Shown here one piece after another: positions 7,423-15,727 of a DNA stretch of 64,000 bases. The stretch comes from Acinetobacter chinensis (GTDB taxonomy: Bacteria > Pseudomonadota > Gammaproteobacteria > Pseudomonadales > Moraxellaceae). Within the stretch, counting starts at the first letter, position 1. The number at the start of each line of letters is the position of its first letter. The stretch covers positions 3,472,001 through 3,536,000 of the forward strand of contig NZ_CP032134.1 in NCBI RefSeq assembly GCF_002165375.2, read 5' to 3'. The notes beneath the pieces are model-generated. The model was not told the origin of the DNA, did not search any database, and worked only from the letters and a program-made list of their open reading frames with translations. The position numbers and the translations under genes are program-made.

Positions 7423-8760
7423 ATGTTGGTGTCTATGTCGGATAAAGAACTTAAACGATTGTCGGTCTTGCAAGAAATCTGTGATCAACGCATAACCCAG
7501 TCCCAAGCTGCTCAGCTACTTCATATTTCAGAACGTCAGATCAGACGTTTATTGCAAAAATACAAAGCTCAAGGCCCAGCTGCATTAGCACATGCTGCAC
7601 GTGGCCAAATCAGCAATTCCAGGCTTCCTGAAGAGCTCAGACTCAAGTGCCTCAATATTGTTTCGGATCAACTGCATGGTTTCGGACCCACTTTAGCGCA
7701 TGAAAAGCTCACCACTGTTCATGGATTCGATATTTCAGTGGAAACACTGCGTTCCTGGATGATTGCAGCCGATCTGTGGATTCCTCGCGCCAAGCGCCTG
7801 AAACGCCCGTATCAGCCTCGTTATAACCGAGATTGTTATGGTGAACTGATTCAAATCGATGGCTCACACCATGACTGGTTTGAAGGACGCGCTGCTAAGT
7901 GCTGTCTGCTGGTATTTATCGATGATGCCACAGGAAAATTACAGCATTTACGTTTCTGTGAGTCGGAATCAGCATTTGACTATATGATTTCAACACGTTT
8001 GTATGTTGAGCAGCATGGTAAGCCGTTGGCGTTTTACAGTGATAAACATTCAGTCTTCAGGGTGAATCAAAGCAGCAAGAAAGACACCAAGATTACCCAG
8101 TTTGGACGCGTACTCAGTACCCTCAATATCGATATCATCTTCGCCAATTCACCACAAGCCAAAGGCCGTGTAGAACGGGCGAATAGAACGCTTCAGGACC
8201 GTCTGATTAAAGAAATGCGCCTGGAAGGCATCTATTCGATTGAGCAAGCGAATGCCTGGCTGCCCTGCTTTATCGAGCAATTTAATCGTAAATTTGCCAA
8301 TATGGCCTTTAATCCCAAGGATCTACACCGGACTGTCACTGAAACAGCCGAAGAATTAGATGATGTTTTTACCTGGCGTGAACCCCGCAGAGTCACGAAC
8401 AGCCTGACGATTACTTATGATAAATGCGTATATTTACTGGAAAATACCGAAGAAAATAAAAGGTTGATCGGCAAGTATCTTGAGTTTCTGGAATACCCGG
8501 ATGGCACGGTAGCCATTGAACATCAAGGAAGAAAAATCAATTACAGCATCTTCGATAAATTAAGTCAGCTCAACCAGCGAGAGGTTGTTGAGAATAAACG
8601 TTTAGGTGCTGTTCTCAATCATATTCAACAACAGCACGAAGAATTAGAACAGCAAAACAAACGCAATCGTTCTCAAAAGATGCCGAGCAGACGTGCACAG
8701 AAAACAGTAATCAAAGAACGAAATCTGAATCCTGTGCTTGACTTGGAAGTGTCTGTATAG
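7423..8760 (+). CDS. IS1202-group transposase (DDE)
   Basis: The 445-aa transposase of the surrounding IS. An N-terminal helix-turn-helix region (residues about 15-60, TQSQAAQLLHISERQIRRLL) should bind the terminal repeats. The central rve-type catalytic core shows LIQIDGSHHDWF (first Asp), FYSDKHSVF (second Asp) and GRVERANRTLQDRL (Glu), a complete DDE set. A basic C-terminal tail follows. I chose the ATG at 7423 (MLVSMSDKEL) because it fits the usual family N-terminus; an in-frame ATG at 7387 would add 12 residues. No frameshift or stop is present, so the enzyme should be functional. Confidence 0.9.
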   Translation: MLVSMSDKELKRLSVLQEICDQRITQSQAAQLLHISERQIRRLLQKYKAQGPAALAHAARGQISNSRLPEELRLKCLNIVSDQLHGFGPTLAHEKLTTVHGFDISVETLRSWMIAADLWIPRAKRLKRPYQPRYNRDCYGELIQIDGSHHDWFEGRAAKCCLLVFIDDATGKLQHLRFCESESAFDYMISTRLYVEQHGKPLAFYSDKHSVFRVNQSSKKDTKITQFGRVLSTLNIDIIFANSPQAKGRVERANRTLQDRLIKEMRLEGIYSIEQANAWLPCFIEQFNRKFANMAFNPKDLHRTVTETAEELDDVFTWREPRRVTNSLTITYDKCVYLLENTEENKRLIGKYLEFLEYPDGTVAIEHQGRKINYSIFDKLSQLNQREVVENKRLGAVLNHIQQQHEELEQQNKRNRSQKMPSRRAQKTVIKERNLNPVLDLEVSV

Positions 8761-8785
8761 GACATTTCTATTTGGTTATTAGGTA

Positions 8786-8809
8786 GGACATTTCTACTTA
8801 GGAATAACA
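8786..8809 (-). repeat. IS terminal inverted repeat, right
   Basis: Reverse complement begins TGTTATTCCT and ends AAGTAGAAATGTCC, 19 of 24 positions matching the left end. Confidence 0.85.
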
Positions 8810-8814
8810 GCTTT
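8810..8814. repeat. 5-bp target-site duplication, right copy (GCTTT)
   Basis: Identical to 7323-7327. Confidence 0.8.
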
Positions 8815-9040
8815 TTACAAATCTTTATTTTCAGATGATTATAAATCTGCATTACCCATCCTGAAAAAATGACTCTCATTACCCAAAATTCAACCGATGC
8901 AAACCCTTTGCCTCTGTCACTGATTGAATGTTAGATTGAAAGATGAACGGGCTTTGCTCCATACAACAAAAAATATTCGTTTTATCCGCATCAGATACAG
9001 GTCTTAAGCCCTATAACAACATCAGGACTTTATTTTAAAT

Positions 9041-10036
9041 ATGTCGAAAGAATCTTCAGATGCCGGTATGTTTTTATGGATGGTCTATCAGACCATGCAA
9101 AAAATGGGGATGGATGTTGCGTCCATTTTTGCAAGTGTAAATTTACCCGACCAACCACCTGTAAAAACTGTCCGCCGTAACAACTCCACCCAGAACAGAT
9201 TCTGGAGTGCTGCCGAAGAAATCAGCCAGAATCCGGATATTGGCTTGCATATTGGTGTCAATATGCCTGTTTTCCGTGGCCTGGTCATTGAATACCTGTT
9301 TTTAAGCAGTCCAAATTTTGGTGAGGGTTTAGCACGTTTTTTACGTTATCAGAAGATTCTGACCGATGTATTTGAGCTTTCTTTAACCGTGGAAGGAGAC
9401 ACTGCTGTTCTGTCTGGGCTTGAACATCCAGTCAGGCATTACCTGGAATGTGCCATTGGTATTATGCTCACATTTTTCAGATATATCAGCGACGGAGATT
9501 TTCAACCCAGTCAGATTTCACTGACCTATGCTTCCAGTGCCTCTCAAAAAACATATATGGATGCCTGGGATTGCCCTGTTCACTTCAGTGAAAGTAAAGG
9601 TGCAATTTTTTTCCCTGCTGCACTGTTGCAGAAAGCATCCCTGGCGGCCGAACCTGAACTGCTTAAAATTCATGAGGACCTAGCAGAACAGAAGCTTCAT
9701 CAGCTGGAAAAATATCAGCTGGTCTATAAAATTGAGCGTCTGTTCAGCAGTGGTCTGCTGGAATCCCGACAGTTTGATCAAGCCCTGATTGCCCAGCATC
9801 TGAACTGCAGCCCACGTACCCTGCGAACAGATTTACAGACCATTGAGACCAGTTATGAGCATATTCTGAATCAGTACCGTGAACGTCTGGCTCGTAAACT
9901 TCTTGCTGAAACTCAGGAAACGATGGATCAGATTGTGTATCTCACCGGCTTTTCAGAGCATTCTGCATTTACACGTGCTTTTAAACGCTGGACAGGTGAA
10001 ACACCGACCGCATACCGTCAGCGCAAACAAAGTTAA
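9041..10036 (+). CDS. AraC-family transcriptional regulator
   Basis: 331 aa with an N-terminal arabinose-binding-domain-like ligand region (residues about 15-205; the conserved FRGLVIEYLFLSSPNFGEGLARFLRY stretch is typical of OruR/ArgR-like AraC members) and a C-terminal double helix-turn-helix (about 230-328). The latter includes AQHLNCSPRTLRTDL and the hallmark IVYLTGFSEHSAFTRAFKRWTGETPTAYR. It is a cytoplasmic DNA-binding activator or repressor with an unknown effector. The next gene, a fatty-acid-hydroxylase-like protein about 100 bp downstream on the same strand, is a reasonable target. The first 230 bp upstream, up to the IS end, hold no gene. Confidence 0.9.
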   Translation: MSKESSDAGMFLWMVYQTMQKMGMDVASIFASVNLPDQPPVKTVRRNNSTQNRFWSAAEEISQNPDIGLHIGVNMPVFRGLVIEYLFLSSPNFGEGLARFLRYQKILTDVFELSLTVEGDTAVLSGLEHPVRHYLECAIGIMLTFFRYISDGDFQPSQISLTYASSASQKTYMDAWDCPVHFSESKGAIFFPAALLQKASLAAEPELLKIHEDLAEQKLHQLEKYQLVYKIERLFSSGLLESRQFDQALIAQHLNCSPRTLRTDLQTIETSYEHILNQYRERLARKLLAETQETMDQIVYLTGFSEHSAFTRAFKRWTGETPTAYRQRKQS

Positions 10037-10137
10037 GGTTTTGACTGTAGTGACATGTTTTCAGCCTCCGTCAGGGTCAAAAGGTTCTGCGGGTTCACTC
10101 CTATAATTCACAGAACAGTGAATGGAGTATTTTCAGT

Positions 10138-10764
10138 ATGCTTGGCTTCCCGATAGGTCTTTTTGTTGCAAATGGTATTGAGTGGTACGCCCATAAAGTC
10201 TGGTTGCATGAGTATCCTAGTAAGTACCGTAACAGCCCTTTTTTTACACATATTGCACATCACAAACGGGCGCGTTTAAATGCCTTTCATGATGAGGGCT
10301 ATGCCGAGTCGATGTTTAAAAATGCAGAAATTTATAATGAAAAAACGGCACTGATCGGTCTGGCAGGTGCAGCAACCATTTTTTTACCCGTTGCGCCATT
10401 CTTTACTGCGGGTCTTTATTATTCAATTCATAATTACTGGAAAGTTCATGCCAGATCTCACTTAGACCCAGAGTATGCCAGAAAGCGTATTCCCTGGCAT
10501 TATGATCACCACATGACCAGCAATCAGAATGCCAACTGGTGTGTAACCCGTCCATGGTTTGACTACATTATGGGAACCCGTGTAACCACAGATGCATCCG
10601 TAACCGAAACCAATCCTCTGGGCATGAAACTTCCAGGCTGGATTGAAAAACCACTGAACCGAACGTCCCGTCGTTTATTAAAAAAATCGTATCTGAAAAT
10701 TAAACAGAATTCACAGCATGACCGTTCCAGTCTGGCAAAAGGCATTGAAGTGGAACTGGCTTAA
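10138..10764 (+). CDS. Fatty acid hydroxylase/sterol desaturase-superfamily membrane protein
   Basis: 208 aa with three histidine clusters that fit the di-iron site of the fatty acid hydroxylase superfamily: H19-x4-H24, H38-x2-H41-H42 and H121-x2-H124-H125, with further His at 98, 104 and 108. Hydrophobic segments occur at the N-terminus and around residues 72-95. Members use a di-iron centre and O2 to hydroxylate or desaturate lipid chains at the membrane. The actual substrate is unknown. It follows an AraC regulator of the type often controlling lipid-related genes. The ATG at 10138 has a GGAG about 10 nt upstream. Confidence 0.75.
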   Translation: MLGFPIGLFVANGIEWYAHKVWLHEYPSKYRNSPFFTHIAHHKRARLNAFHDEGYAESMFKNAEIYNEKTALIGLAGAATIFLPVAPFFTAGLYYSIHNYWKVHARSHLDPEYARKRIPWHYDHHMTSNQNANWCVTRPWFDYIMGTRVTTDASVTETNPLGMKLPGWIEKPLNRTSRRLLKKSYLKIKQNSQHDRSSLAKGIEVELA

Positions 10765-10780
10765 TCCATATATCCATTTA

Positions 10781-10811
10781 CTCCCTGTTTTGTTATACAG
10801 CACAGGGAGTG
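10781..10811. other. inverted repeat after the hydroxylase gene
   Basis: ACTCCCTGT and ACAGGGAGT pair around a 12-13 nt loop. No T-run follows on either strand, so it is a terminator only in a loose sense. Confidence 0.4.
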
Positions 10812-10835
10812 TCATCACGAGGTTCAACGAATCTT

Positions 10836-11000
10836 CTAAAAAATGACACGGCGATATGCAGTCAGACCAGAATAATCAATCGTAAAAAATACCGCCCGTT
10901 CTGATTTTAAATCATCAGGTTTAAAAAACAGCTCTCCATCTGCCTGGCGCTATTCAGCTGATAAAACTGACCTGCTACACTCAGTTTCAACTTCAGACAT
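10836..11000 (-). pseudogene. possible short broken gene: 54 codons with one in-frame amber
   Basis: On the minus strand an ATG at 11000 opens a frame that reads 16 codons to a TAG (10950-10952). It then continues in the same frame for 37 codons to TAG at 10836-10838. The second half (GELFFKPDDLKSERAVFF, then TIDYSGLTAYRRVIF) has a protein-like composition with alternating hydrophobic and charged residues. I do not recognise a family. It may be a decayed small gene or the C-terminal remnant of a longer one, or a chance frame. It fills the gap between the hydroxylase and aminotransferase genes. Confidence 0.25.
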
Positions 11001-11015
11001 TTCAGACCACTGAAT

Positions 11016-12170
11016 ATGATCAACCTCCAGTCCAAACTTCCTGCGCAAGGTGTTACTGTTTTCAGTACCATGACCGCTATGGCACAACGCCTGAATGCAT
11101 TAAACCTGTCCCAGGGTTTTCCTGATTTTCCCGCCCCTCCTGCACTGCTGGAAGCACTCAGTCAGGCGACTCAGGACGGATACAATCAGTATGCGCCAGG
11201 TGATGGATTGTTGCCTTTAAGAGAACAGGTTGCAGAGGTTTTTCAAAAGCGTGATGGTTTAAGGTTGGATTCCGTCCATGAAATCACCATTACTCCAGGG
11301 GCAACCATTGCGATTTTCTGTGCCATTCAGGCAATCGTTCATGCTGGCGATGAAGTCATTGTGTTTGATCCTGCCTATGACAGCTATGCGCCCAGCATAC
11401 AGCTGGTCGGAGCAAAAGCCATTCATATTGCACTGAATGCGCCAGCCTTTTCTGTCGACTGGAATCAGGTCAAAGATGCCATCAATGACCGAACCCGTAT
11501 GATTATTGTCAACACACCGCACAACCCAACAGGTGCAATCTGGTCAGAACAGGACTGGCATACATTAACCGCGCTGATTCAGGATAAGAATATTGTGGTT
11601 CTGTCCGATGAGGTTTATGAACATCTGATTTATGACGGCGAAAAACATCGCTCTGCGCTGAGCTTTCCTGCGCTGCGTGAACGCAGTTTTGTGATCGGAT
11701 CATTCGGTAAAACATTCCATGTCACAGGCTGGAAAACTGGCTACTGCGTGGCTTCACCTGCACTGATGAAAATCTTCCGACAGGTTTATCAGTTTGCCAG
11801 TTTCTGTGGTGTAACGCCTGTTCAGATGGCACTGGCTAGCTATATGCAGAATCATCCGGAACATATTGCTGGACTGTCTGATTTCTACCAGCAGAAAAGA
11901 GATCTGTTCAACTCCGGTTTACAGGACTCAAGATTTAAACTGTTGCCATCCCAGGGAACATTTTTTCAGAATGTCGATTACAGCGACATTCATCCTGACC
12001 TGAACGATACTGAGATGTGTAAGCTGCTGGCAGAAGAATATAAAATCGTGGCTATTCCTGTATCTGTGTTTTATCAGCAGCCCCCTGAAGACCTGAGACT
12101 GATCCGTTTCTGTTTTGCAAAAAAAGAGGAAACGCTGGTACTTGCAGGAAAAATTCTTTCTGCTGTTTAA
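11016..12170 (+). CDS. PLP-dependent aminotransferase, YbdL (methionine aminotransferase) type
   Basis: A 384-aa class I fold aminotransferase. LSQGFPDF near residue 31, YAPGDGLLPLRE (59-70), NTPHNPTG (166-173), LSDEVYEHL (196-204) and SFGKTFHVTGWKTGY (229-243) are all present; K232 is the expected Schiff-base lysine. This set is closest to E. coli YbdL and related kynurenine/methionine transaminases, which use 2-oxo acids as amino acceptors. It acts in the cytoplasm, probably in methionine salvage or aromatic amino acid metabolism. It stands alone, about 115 bp before the MATE gene. The start is the ATG at 11016. Confidence 0.88.
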   Translation: MINLQSKLPAQGVTVFSTMTAMAQRLNALNLSQGFPDFPAPPALLEALSQATQDGYNQYAPGDGLLPLREQVAEVFQKRDGLRLDSVHEITITPGATIAIFCAIQAIVHAGDEVIVFDPAYDSYAPSIQLVGAKAIHIALNAPAFSVDWNQVKDAINDRTRMIIVNTPHNPTGAIWSEQDWHTLTALIQDKNIVVLSDEVYEHLIYDGEKHRSALSFPALRERSFVIGSFGKTFHVTGWKTGYCVASPALMKIFRQVYQFASFCGVTPVQMALASYMQNHPEHIAGLSDFYQQKRDLFNSGLQDSRFKLLPSQGTFFQNVDYSDIHPDLNDTEMCKLLAEEYKIVAIPVSVFYQQPPEDLRLIRFCFAKKEETLVLAGKILSAV

Positions 12171-12228
12171 CCATTCACCACTATCCAGTTTCCAGAGGAT
12201 TGTGGGATGATAGCGTCAGTAAGCAAAG

Positions 12229-12254
12229 TCTGATCATTCACCCGAATGATCAGA
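12229..12254. promoter_or_regulatory. perfect 11-bp inverted repeat upstream of the MATE gene
   Basis: TCTGATCATTC and GAATGATCAGA around a 4-nt loop, 31 bp before the MATE start codon. No T-run follows, so it may be a regulator-binding palindrome or an mRNA hairpin in the 5' leader rather than a terminator. Confidence 0.5.
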
Positions 12255-12284
12255 CAGAGTCCAGCAGGAGCATACTGAAAACAC

Positions 12285-13649
12285 ATGGCACAGACTCAAT
12301 TAGTCAACCAGGAAAAATTTTGGAAAACATTTCTGATTTTTCTGCTTCCTTTGATTGCAACCAATATTCTGCAAAACCTGTCAGGAACGATTAATACTGT
12401 TTTTGTTGGGCAGATGATGGGTGTGGATGCGATTGCCGCCATTTCCGTTTTTTTCCCAATTCTGTTTTTTCTGCTGGCTTTTGTGATTGGTATTTCGTCT
12501 GGTGCAACGGTACTGGTCGGTCAGGCATGGGGTGCAGGCAATACAGAAAAAGTGCGCTGTGTCGTGGGTTCCACGCTGTTTATGACGCTGATCGGTGGCA
12601 GTATTATTGCCATTACAGGAGTTCTGTCCGCACACAGAATTTTAATCCTGCTGGGCGTAGACCCAAGTGTCATGCACCTGTCCCTGCCCTATGTGCAATG
12701 GATGCTGGCCGGTAGTCCGCTGCTGTTTATTTATATTATCTATACCTCGATTCTGCGGGGTGTCGGTGACAGTGTGACGCCCCTGATTGCGTCCAGCATG
12801 ACCATTATTATCGGTATTATCATTACGCCTGTCTTTATTGCAGGTTATTTCAACATGCCGAAACTGGGCATTATTGCACCTGCCCTTGCCACCAGTATCG
12901 GTTATATCGCGGTGCTGATTTTTTTATTTATTTACCTCAATAAAAAAGATCATCCTTTAAAACCCGATGCTTCCTTATTCAGTCATATCAGACATCAGCC
13001 CCAACTGAGTAAAATTATTTTACGGCTCGGTATTCCAACCGCCATTCAGATGGTCACCACCTCGACAGCAGGCCTGGTGATTATCGGACTGGTCAATCAT
13101 TATGGGGCACATGCCACGGCTGCCTATGGTGCGGTCAATCAGGTGCTGAATTATATTCAGTTCCCTGCGCTGTCCATTTCCATTGCAGCATCCATTTTTG
13201 CTGCACAGGCGATCGGGGCTGGAAAATCTGAGCTGTTACGCAAAGTGACCCGAACTTCTCTGCTGATGAATATTGCAATTACAGGTGGACTGATTGCGAT
13301 TGCCTATCTGTTTTCCCGCTATCTGATGGCACTTTTCATTACCGATGATACCGTGATTGAGCTGGGACAGAATCTGCTGTTTATTGTGCTGTGGTCAATT
13401 CTGTTTTTTGGTGCTGCTTCTATTTTTGCCTCCATTATGCGGGCAAGCGGAACAGTGACCGTTCCCATGATCTTAAATATCGCAGCGATTGTGTGTATTG
13501 AAATTCCTGCTGCATGGCTGTTCAGCGAGTGGTGGGGACTGAAAGGCATCTGGTACGCTTATGCACTCGCCTTTGTCAGTCTGTGTATGATGCAGGGACT
13601 GTATTATCAGTTTGTGTGGAAGAAAAAAGCGATTAAGGCACTGATTTAA
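12285..13649 (+). CDS. MATE-family multidrug/cation-antiport efflux transporter
   Basis: A 454-aa polytopic inner-membrane protein with about twelve hydrophobic segments in two homologous halves. The first half has FLLPLIATNILQNLSGTINTVFVGQMMG, the MatE entry signature, and FVIGISSGATVLVGQAWGAG. The second half repeats the pattern (AYGAVNQVLNYIQFPALSIS, then ASIFAAQAIGAG). Family members export cationic drugs or metabolites in exchange for Na+ or H+. Substrate is not predictable. The start codon is the ATG at 12285 preceded by AGGAG. It ends at a strong terminator and may be controlled by the palindrome just upstream. Confidence 0.92.
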   Translation: MAQTQLVNQEKFWKTFLIFLLPLIATNILQNLSGTINTVFVGQMMGVDAIAAISVFFPILFFLLAFVIGISSGATVLVGQAWGAGNTEKVRCVVGSTLFMTLIGGSIIAITGVLSAHRILILLGVDPSVMHLSLPYVQWMLAGSPLLFIYIIYTSILRGVGDSVTPLIASSMTIIIGIIITPVFIAGYFNMPKLGIIAPALATSIGYIAVLIFLFIYLNKKDHPLKPDASLFSHIRHQPQLSKIILRLGIPTAIQMVTTSTAGLVIIGLVNHYGAHATAAYGAVNQVLNYIQFPALSISIAASIFAAQAIGAGKSELLRKVTRTSLLMNIAITGGLIAIAYLFSRYLMALFITDDTVIELGQNLLFIVLWSILFFGAASIFASIMRASGTVTVPMILNIAAIVCIEIPAAWLFSEWWGLKGIWYAYALAFVSLCMMQGLYYQFVWKKKAIKALI

Positions 13650-13684
13650 CCGGATGAATGATCATTTGATACTGAATTTCCAAT

Positions 13685-13711
13685 AAAAAACCCGCAAAAT
13701 GCGGGTTTTTT
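13685..13711. terminator. bidirectional terminator between MATE and SDR genes
   Basis: CCCGCA/TGCGGG stem with an A-run before and a T-run after; the genes converge here. Confidence 0.85.
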
Positions 13712-13730
13712 CATGATCAGTATTCAGAAC

Positions 13731-14576
13731 TTATTTCGGTTCCAGACGCTTACTCATTTTGGTCGCCAGACCCGTAATTTTCTGATAACCCGTCGGCAGA
13801 ATACGCTGAACAATATCTAGTGTTTTCGCATCATTACCAATCAGCAGACGACGTTTGTTTTTCAGCACAGCATCCAGAATTTCCTGAGCTGCTTCTTCTG
13901 CTGGCATACGCAACAGTTTGTTGAATGCTTTCGCTGACTTTTCAGGATTCATACCCAATGATTTCAGGCTGTCATTCATACGGGCATCGTTGGCAATATT
14001 GGTACGGATACCCCCTGGGTGTACACAGGTCGCACTCACACCACACTTTTCCAGGTCCAGTTCCTGACGTAACGCTTCTGTAAAGCCACGTACCGCAAAC
14101 TTGGAAGAGTTATAGGCAGACTGAGTTGGCTGAGCTGTCAGACCAAACAGACTGGAAGTATTGATGATATGACCATCACCTGATTTTTTCAGATACGGTA
14201 AAAATTCTTTGGTGCCGTACACAACGCCCCAGTAGTTAATCCCCATGATCCACTCAAGATCTTCGTAGCTCGCCCCTTCAACCGTCGAACCCAGTGCCAC
14301 ACCGGCATTATTGAAAATCAGATTGACTGAACCGTGATTCTGAACCGTTTCTTCAGCCCATGCTTTCATCTGCTCACGGTCTGCCACGTTTACTTTTTTA
14401 CTTGTAACACGCACGTTATAAGGTTTTGTCAGTTCTACAGTCTCAGCCAGTCCTTTTTCGTTGACATCGCTGATGGATAAATGACAGCCAGCTTTCGCAA
14501 GAAGAATTGCCAGCTGCTGTCCCATACCTGAGCCCGCACCAGTAATTGCAGCGACTTTGTTTTTAAAATTTTTCAT
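13731..14576 (-). CDS. Short-chain dehydrogenase/reductase
   Basis: A 281-aa classical SDR. The Rossmann motif TGAGSGMG (residues 12-19), NNAG (89-92), the catalytic Ser in NTSS (141/142) and the Y155-x3-K159 pair are all present. It is a cytoplasmic NAD(P)-dependent oxidoreductase of unknown substrate. I start it at the ATG at 14576, which has AGGAAAG just upstream; the frame extends a further 32 codons but would then run through the promoter and operator. It is divergent from a TetR-type regulator, and the palindrome at 14643-14662 overlaps its -35 box, so the TetR protein very likely represses it. Confidence 0.9.
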   Translation of the reverse strand: MKNFKNKVAAITGAGSGMGQQLAILLAKAGCHLSISDVNEKGLAETVELTKPYNVRVTSKKVNVADREQMKAWAEETVQNHGSVNLIFNNAGVALGSTVEGASYEDLEWIMGINYWGVVYGTKEFLPYLKKSGDGHIINTSSLFGLTAQPTQSAYNSSKFAVRGFTEALRQELDLEKCGVSATCVHPGGIRTNIANDARMNDSLKSLGMNPEKSAKAFNKLLRMPAEEAAQEILDAVLKNKRRLLIGNDAKTLDIVQRILPTGYQKITGLATKMSKRLEPK

Positions 14577-14633
14577 TGTCTTTCCTTTGTCAAAATTCCG
14601 CACAAAGTTTACCCATGTGCAGCTCACACCCTC

Positions 14634-14662
14634 AATATAAATTTGACAATAGATATTGTCAA
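14634..14662 (-). promoter_or_regulatory. sigma70 promoter of the SDR gene
   Basis: On the minus strand TTGACA (14657-14662), a 17-bp spacer and TATATT (14634-14639): a near-consensus promoter 58 bp upstream of the chosen start codon. Confidence 0.75.
14643..14662. promoter_or_regulatory. palindromic operator in the SDR/TetR intergenic region
   Basis: Perfect inverted repeat TTGACAATA-GA-TATTGTCAA (9-bp arms, 2-bp centre). It covers the -35 box and spacer of the SDR promoter and lies between divergent SDR and TetR genes, the classic place for a TetR-family operator. Confidence 0.7.
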
Positions 14663-14777
14663 TATCATCCATCCATGTTTTACTGATGAAATATTACACA
14701 AACAGCCTGACATAGGCTTCTGCTGATTTTATTGATAAAATATTCCAGTTTGCACGGTTCATTTGGCACAATTTCAT

Positions 14778-15488
14778 ATGACTTACTCAGATACAGATCA
14801 TGATGTAAAACCCACCGCCTCTACAGCGCCTGTTAAAAAAACAGTCAAAGAGCGTCAGTTCAAAGGCATGTCCCTGAGTGAGCGGAAACAGGCTCGTCGT
14901 GACAAACTGATTGAGGCTGGAATTGAAGCCTATGGCTCTCAGGGTTTCTTTTCAGTGACTGTGAAGGATATCTGTGTAGAAGCAAAACTCACTGAACGTT
15001 ACTTCTACGAATCCTTCAAAAAGAGTGAAGATCTGTTTCAGACCATTTTTTTACAGCTGATTGAACAGCTGCAGCAGACCGTCATGCAGGGTGTCATGCA
15101 GGCATCCCCCGAACCACGTCAGATGATTCACAGCGGACTTCGTGCTCTGTTTTCCATGCTGAAAGATGACCCGCGCACCGCCCGGATCATTTATGTCGAT
15201 GCCATGCTGGTTCAGGAACTGCATAATCACGCCACCATACAGGAAACCATGGGTCGTTTTGACCGGATGATTCAGGCTTTTGTCATGCTGATGATGCCCC
15301 GCATTCCCCGCAGCGAGCAGGAAATTTCCCTGGTCGCAACCGGACTGAACGGTTATGTCACTCAGATTGCTGTCCGCTGGGTGATGGGTGGCTTCAGACA
15401 GTCACTGGATGAGATTGTTTCTGCCTGTGAAACCGTGTTTCTGTCACTGCTGGAAACATTTGCAGAACACGCTGAACTGCCCGGCTGA
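14778..15488 (+). CDS. TetR-family transcriptional regulator
   Basis: 236 aa with a charged N-terminal tail, then a TetR DNA-binding domain (about residues 38-85: RRDKLIEAGIEAYGSQGFFSVTVKDICVEAKLTERYFYESFKKSEDLF) and a helical ligand-binding region. The signature LTERYFYESF is the recognition helix area. The likely target is the divergent SDR gene through the palindrome at 14643-14662. I start it at the ATG at 14778; an in-frame TTG at 14763 is an alternative. The inducer is unknown. Confidence 0.88.
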   Translation: MTYSDTDHDVKPTASTAPVKKTVKERQFKGMSLSERKQARRDKLIEAGIEAYGSQGFFSVTVKDICVEAKLTERYFYESFKKSEDLFQTIFLQLIEQLQQTVMQGVMQASPEPRQMIHSGLRALFSMLKDDPRTARIIYVDAMLVQELHNHATIQETMGRFDRMIQAFVMLMMPRIPRSEQEISLVATGLNGYVTQIAVRWVMGGFRQSLDEIVSACETVFLSLLETFAEHAELPG

Positions 15489-15648
15489 TTCTCAGTTAAA
15501 GCGGTATTTTCAGATGCTGTTCAATTCAGAAAACTGTTTTATTTAATTTTTTTCAAAAATGGCATTGTCTTGAACTGTTCATGAATTCGTCTAAAAATTG
15601 TCACAAAAGGTTGCAATAATCAGCGATAGCCCCCTTTCTGCAATGATA

Positions 15649-15690
15649 CTGTCATAATTAATCTTTGTAATAAGCCTGTCATAAATAAAA
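15649..15690 (+). promoter_or_regulatory. putative Pho box region upstream of phoB
   Basis: Two copies of CTGTCATAA (15649-15657 and 15676-15684) with a weaker CTTTGTAAT between, 40-80 bp before the phoB start. CTGTCAT repeats are the PhoB-binding half-site. The spacing is not the ideal 11 bp, so this is suggestive only. Autoregulation of phoBR is the norm. Confidence 0.45.
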
Positions 15691-15727
15691 AGCGGTCCAC
15701 CGTTTACACTAATTAGGATATTGCGTT

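Larger units (their letters stand above)
7328..8809 (+). mobile_element. IS1202-group (ISNCY-type) insertion sequence, complete
   Basis: A 1482-bp element bounded by 24-bp imperfect inverted repeats (7328-7351 and 8786-8809, 19/24 matches) that both begin TGT and share the inner motif AAGTAGAAATGTCC. A second, weaker copy of that motif lies just inside each end (near 7361-7375 and 8759-8771). The flanks carry a 5-bp duplication, GCTTT. The left end is exactly 5 bp from the XerC arm of the Xer site at 7295-7322, with the transposase reading away from it. This is the insertion preference I recall for IS1202-group elements on Acinetobacter plasmids. It appears intact and recently inserted. Confidence 0.88.
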
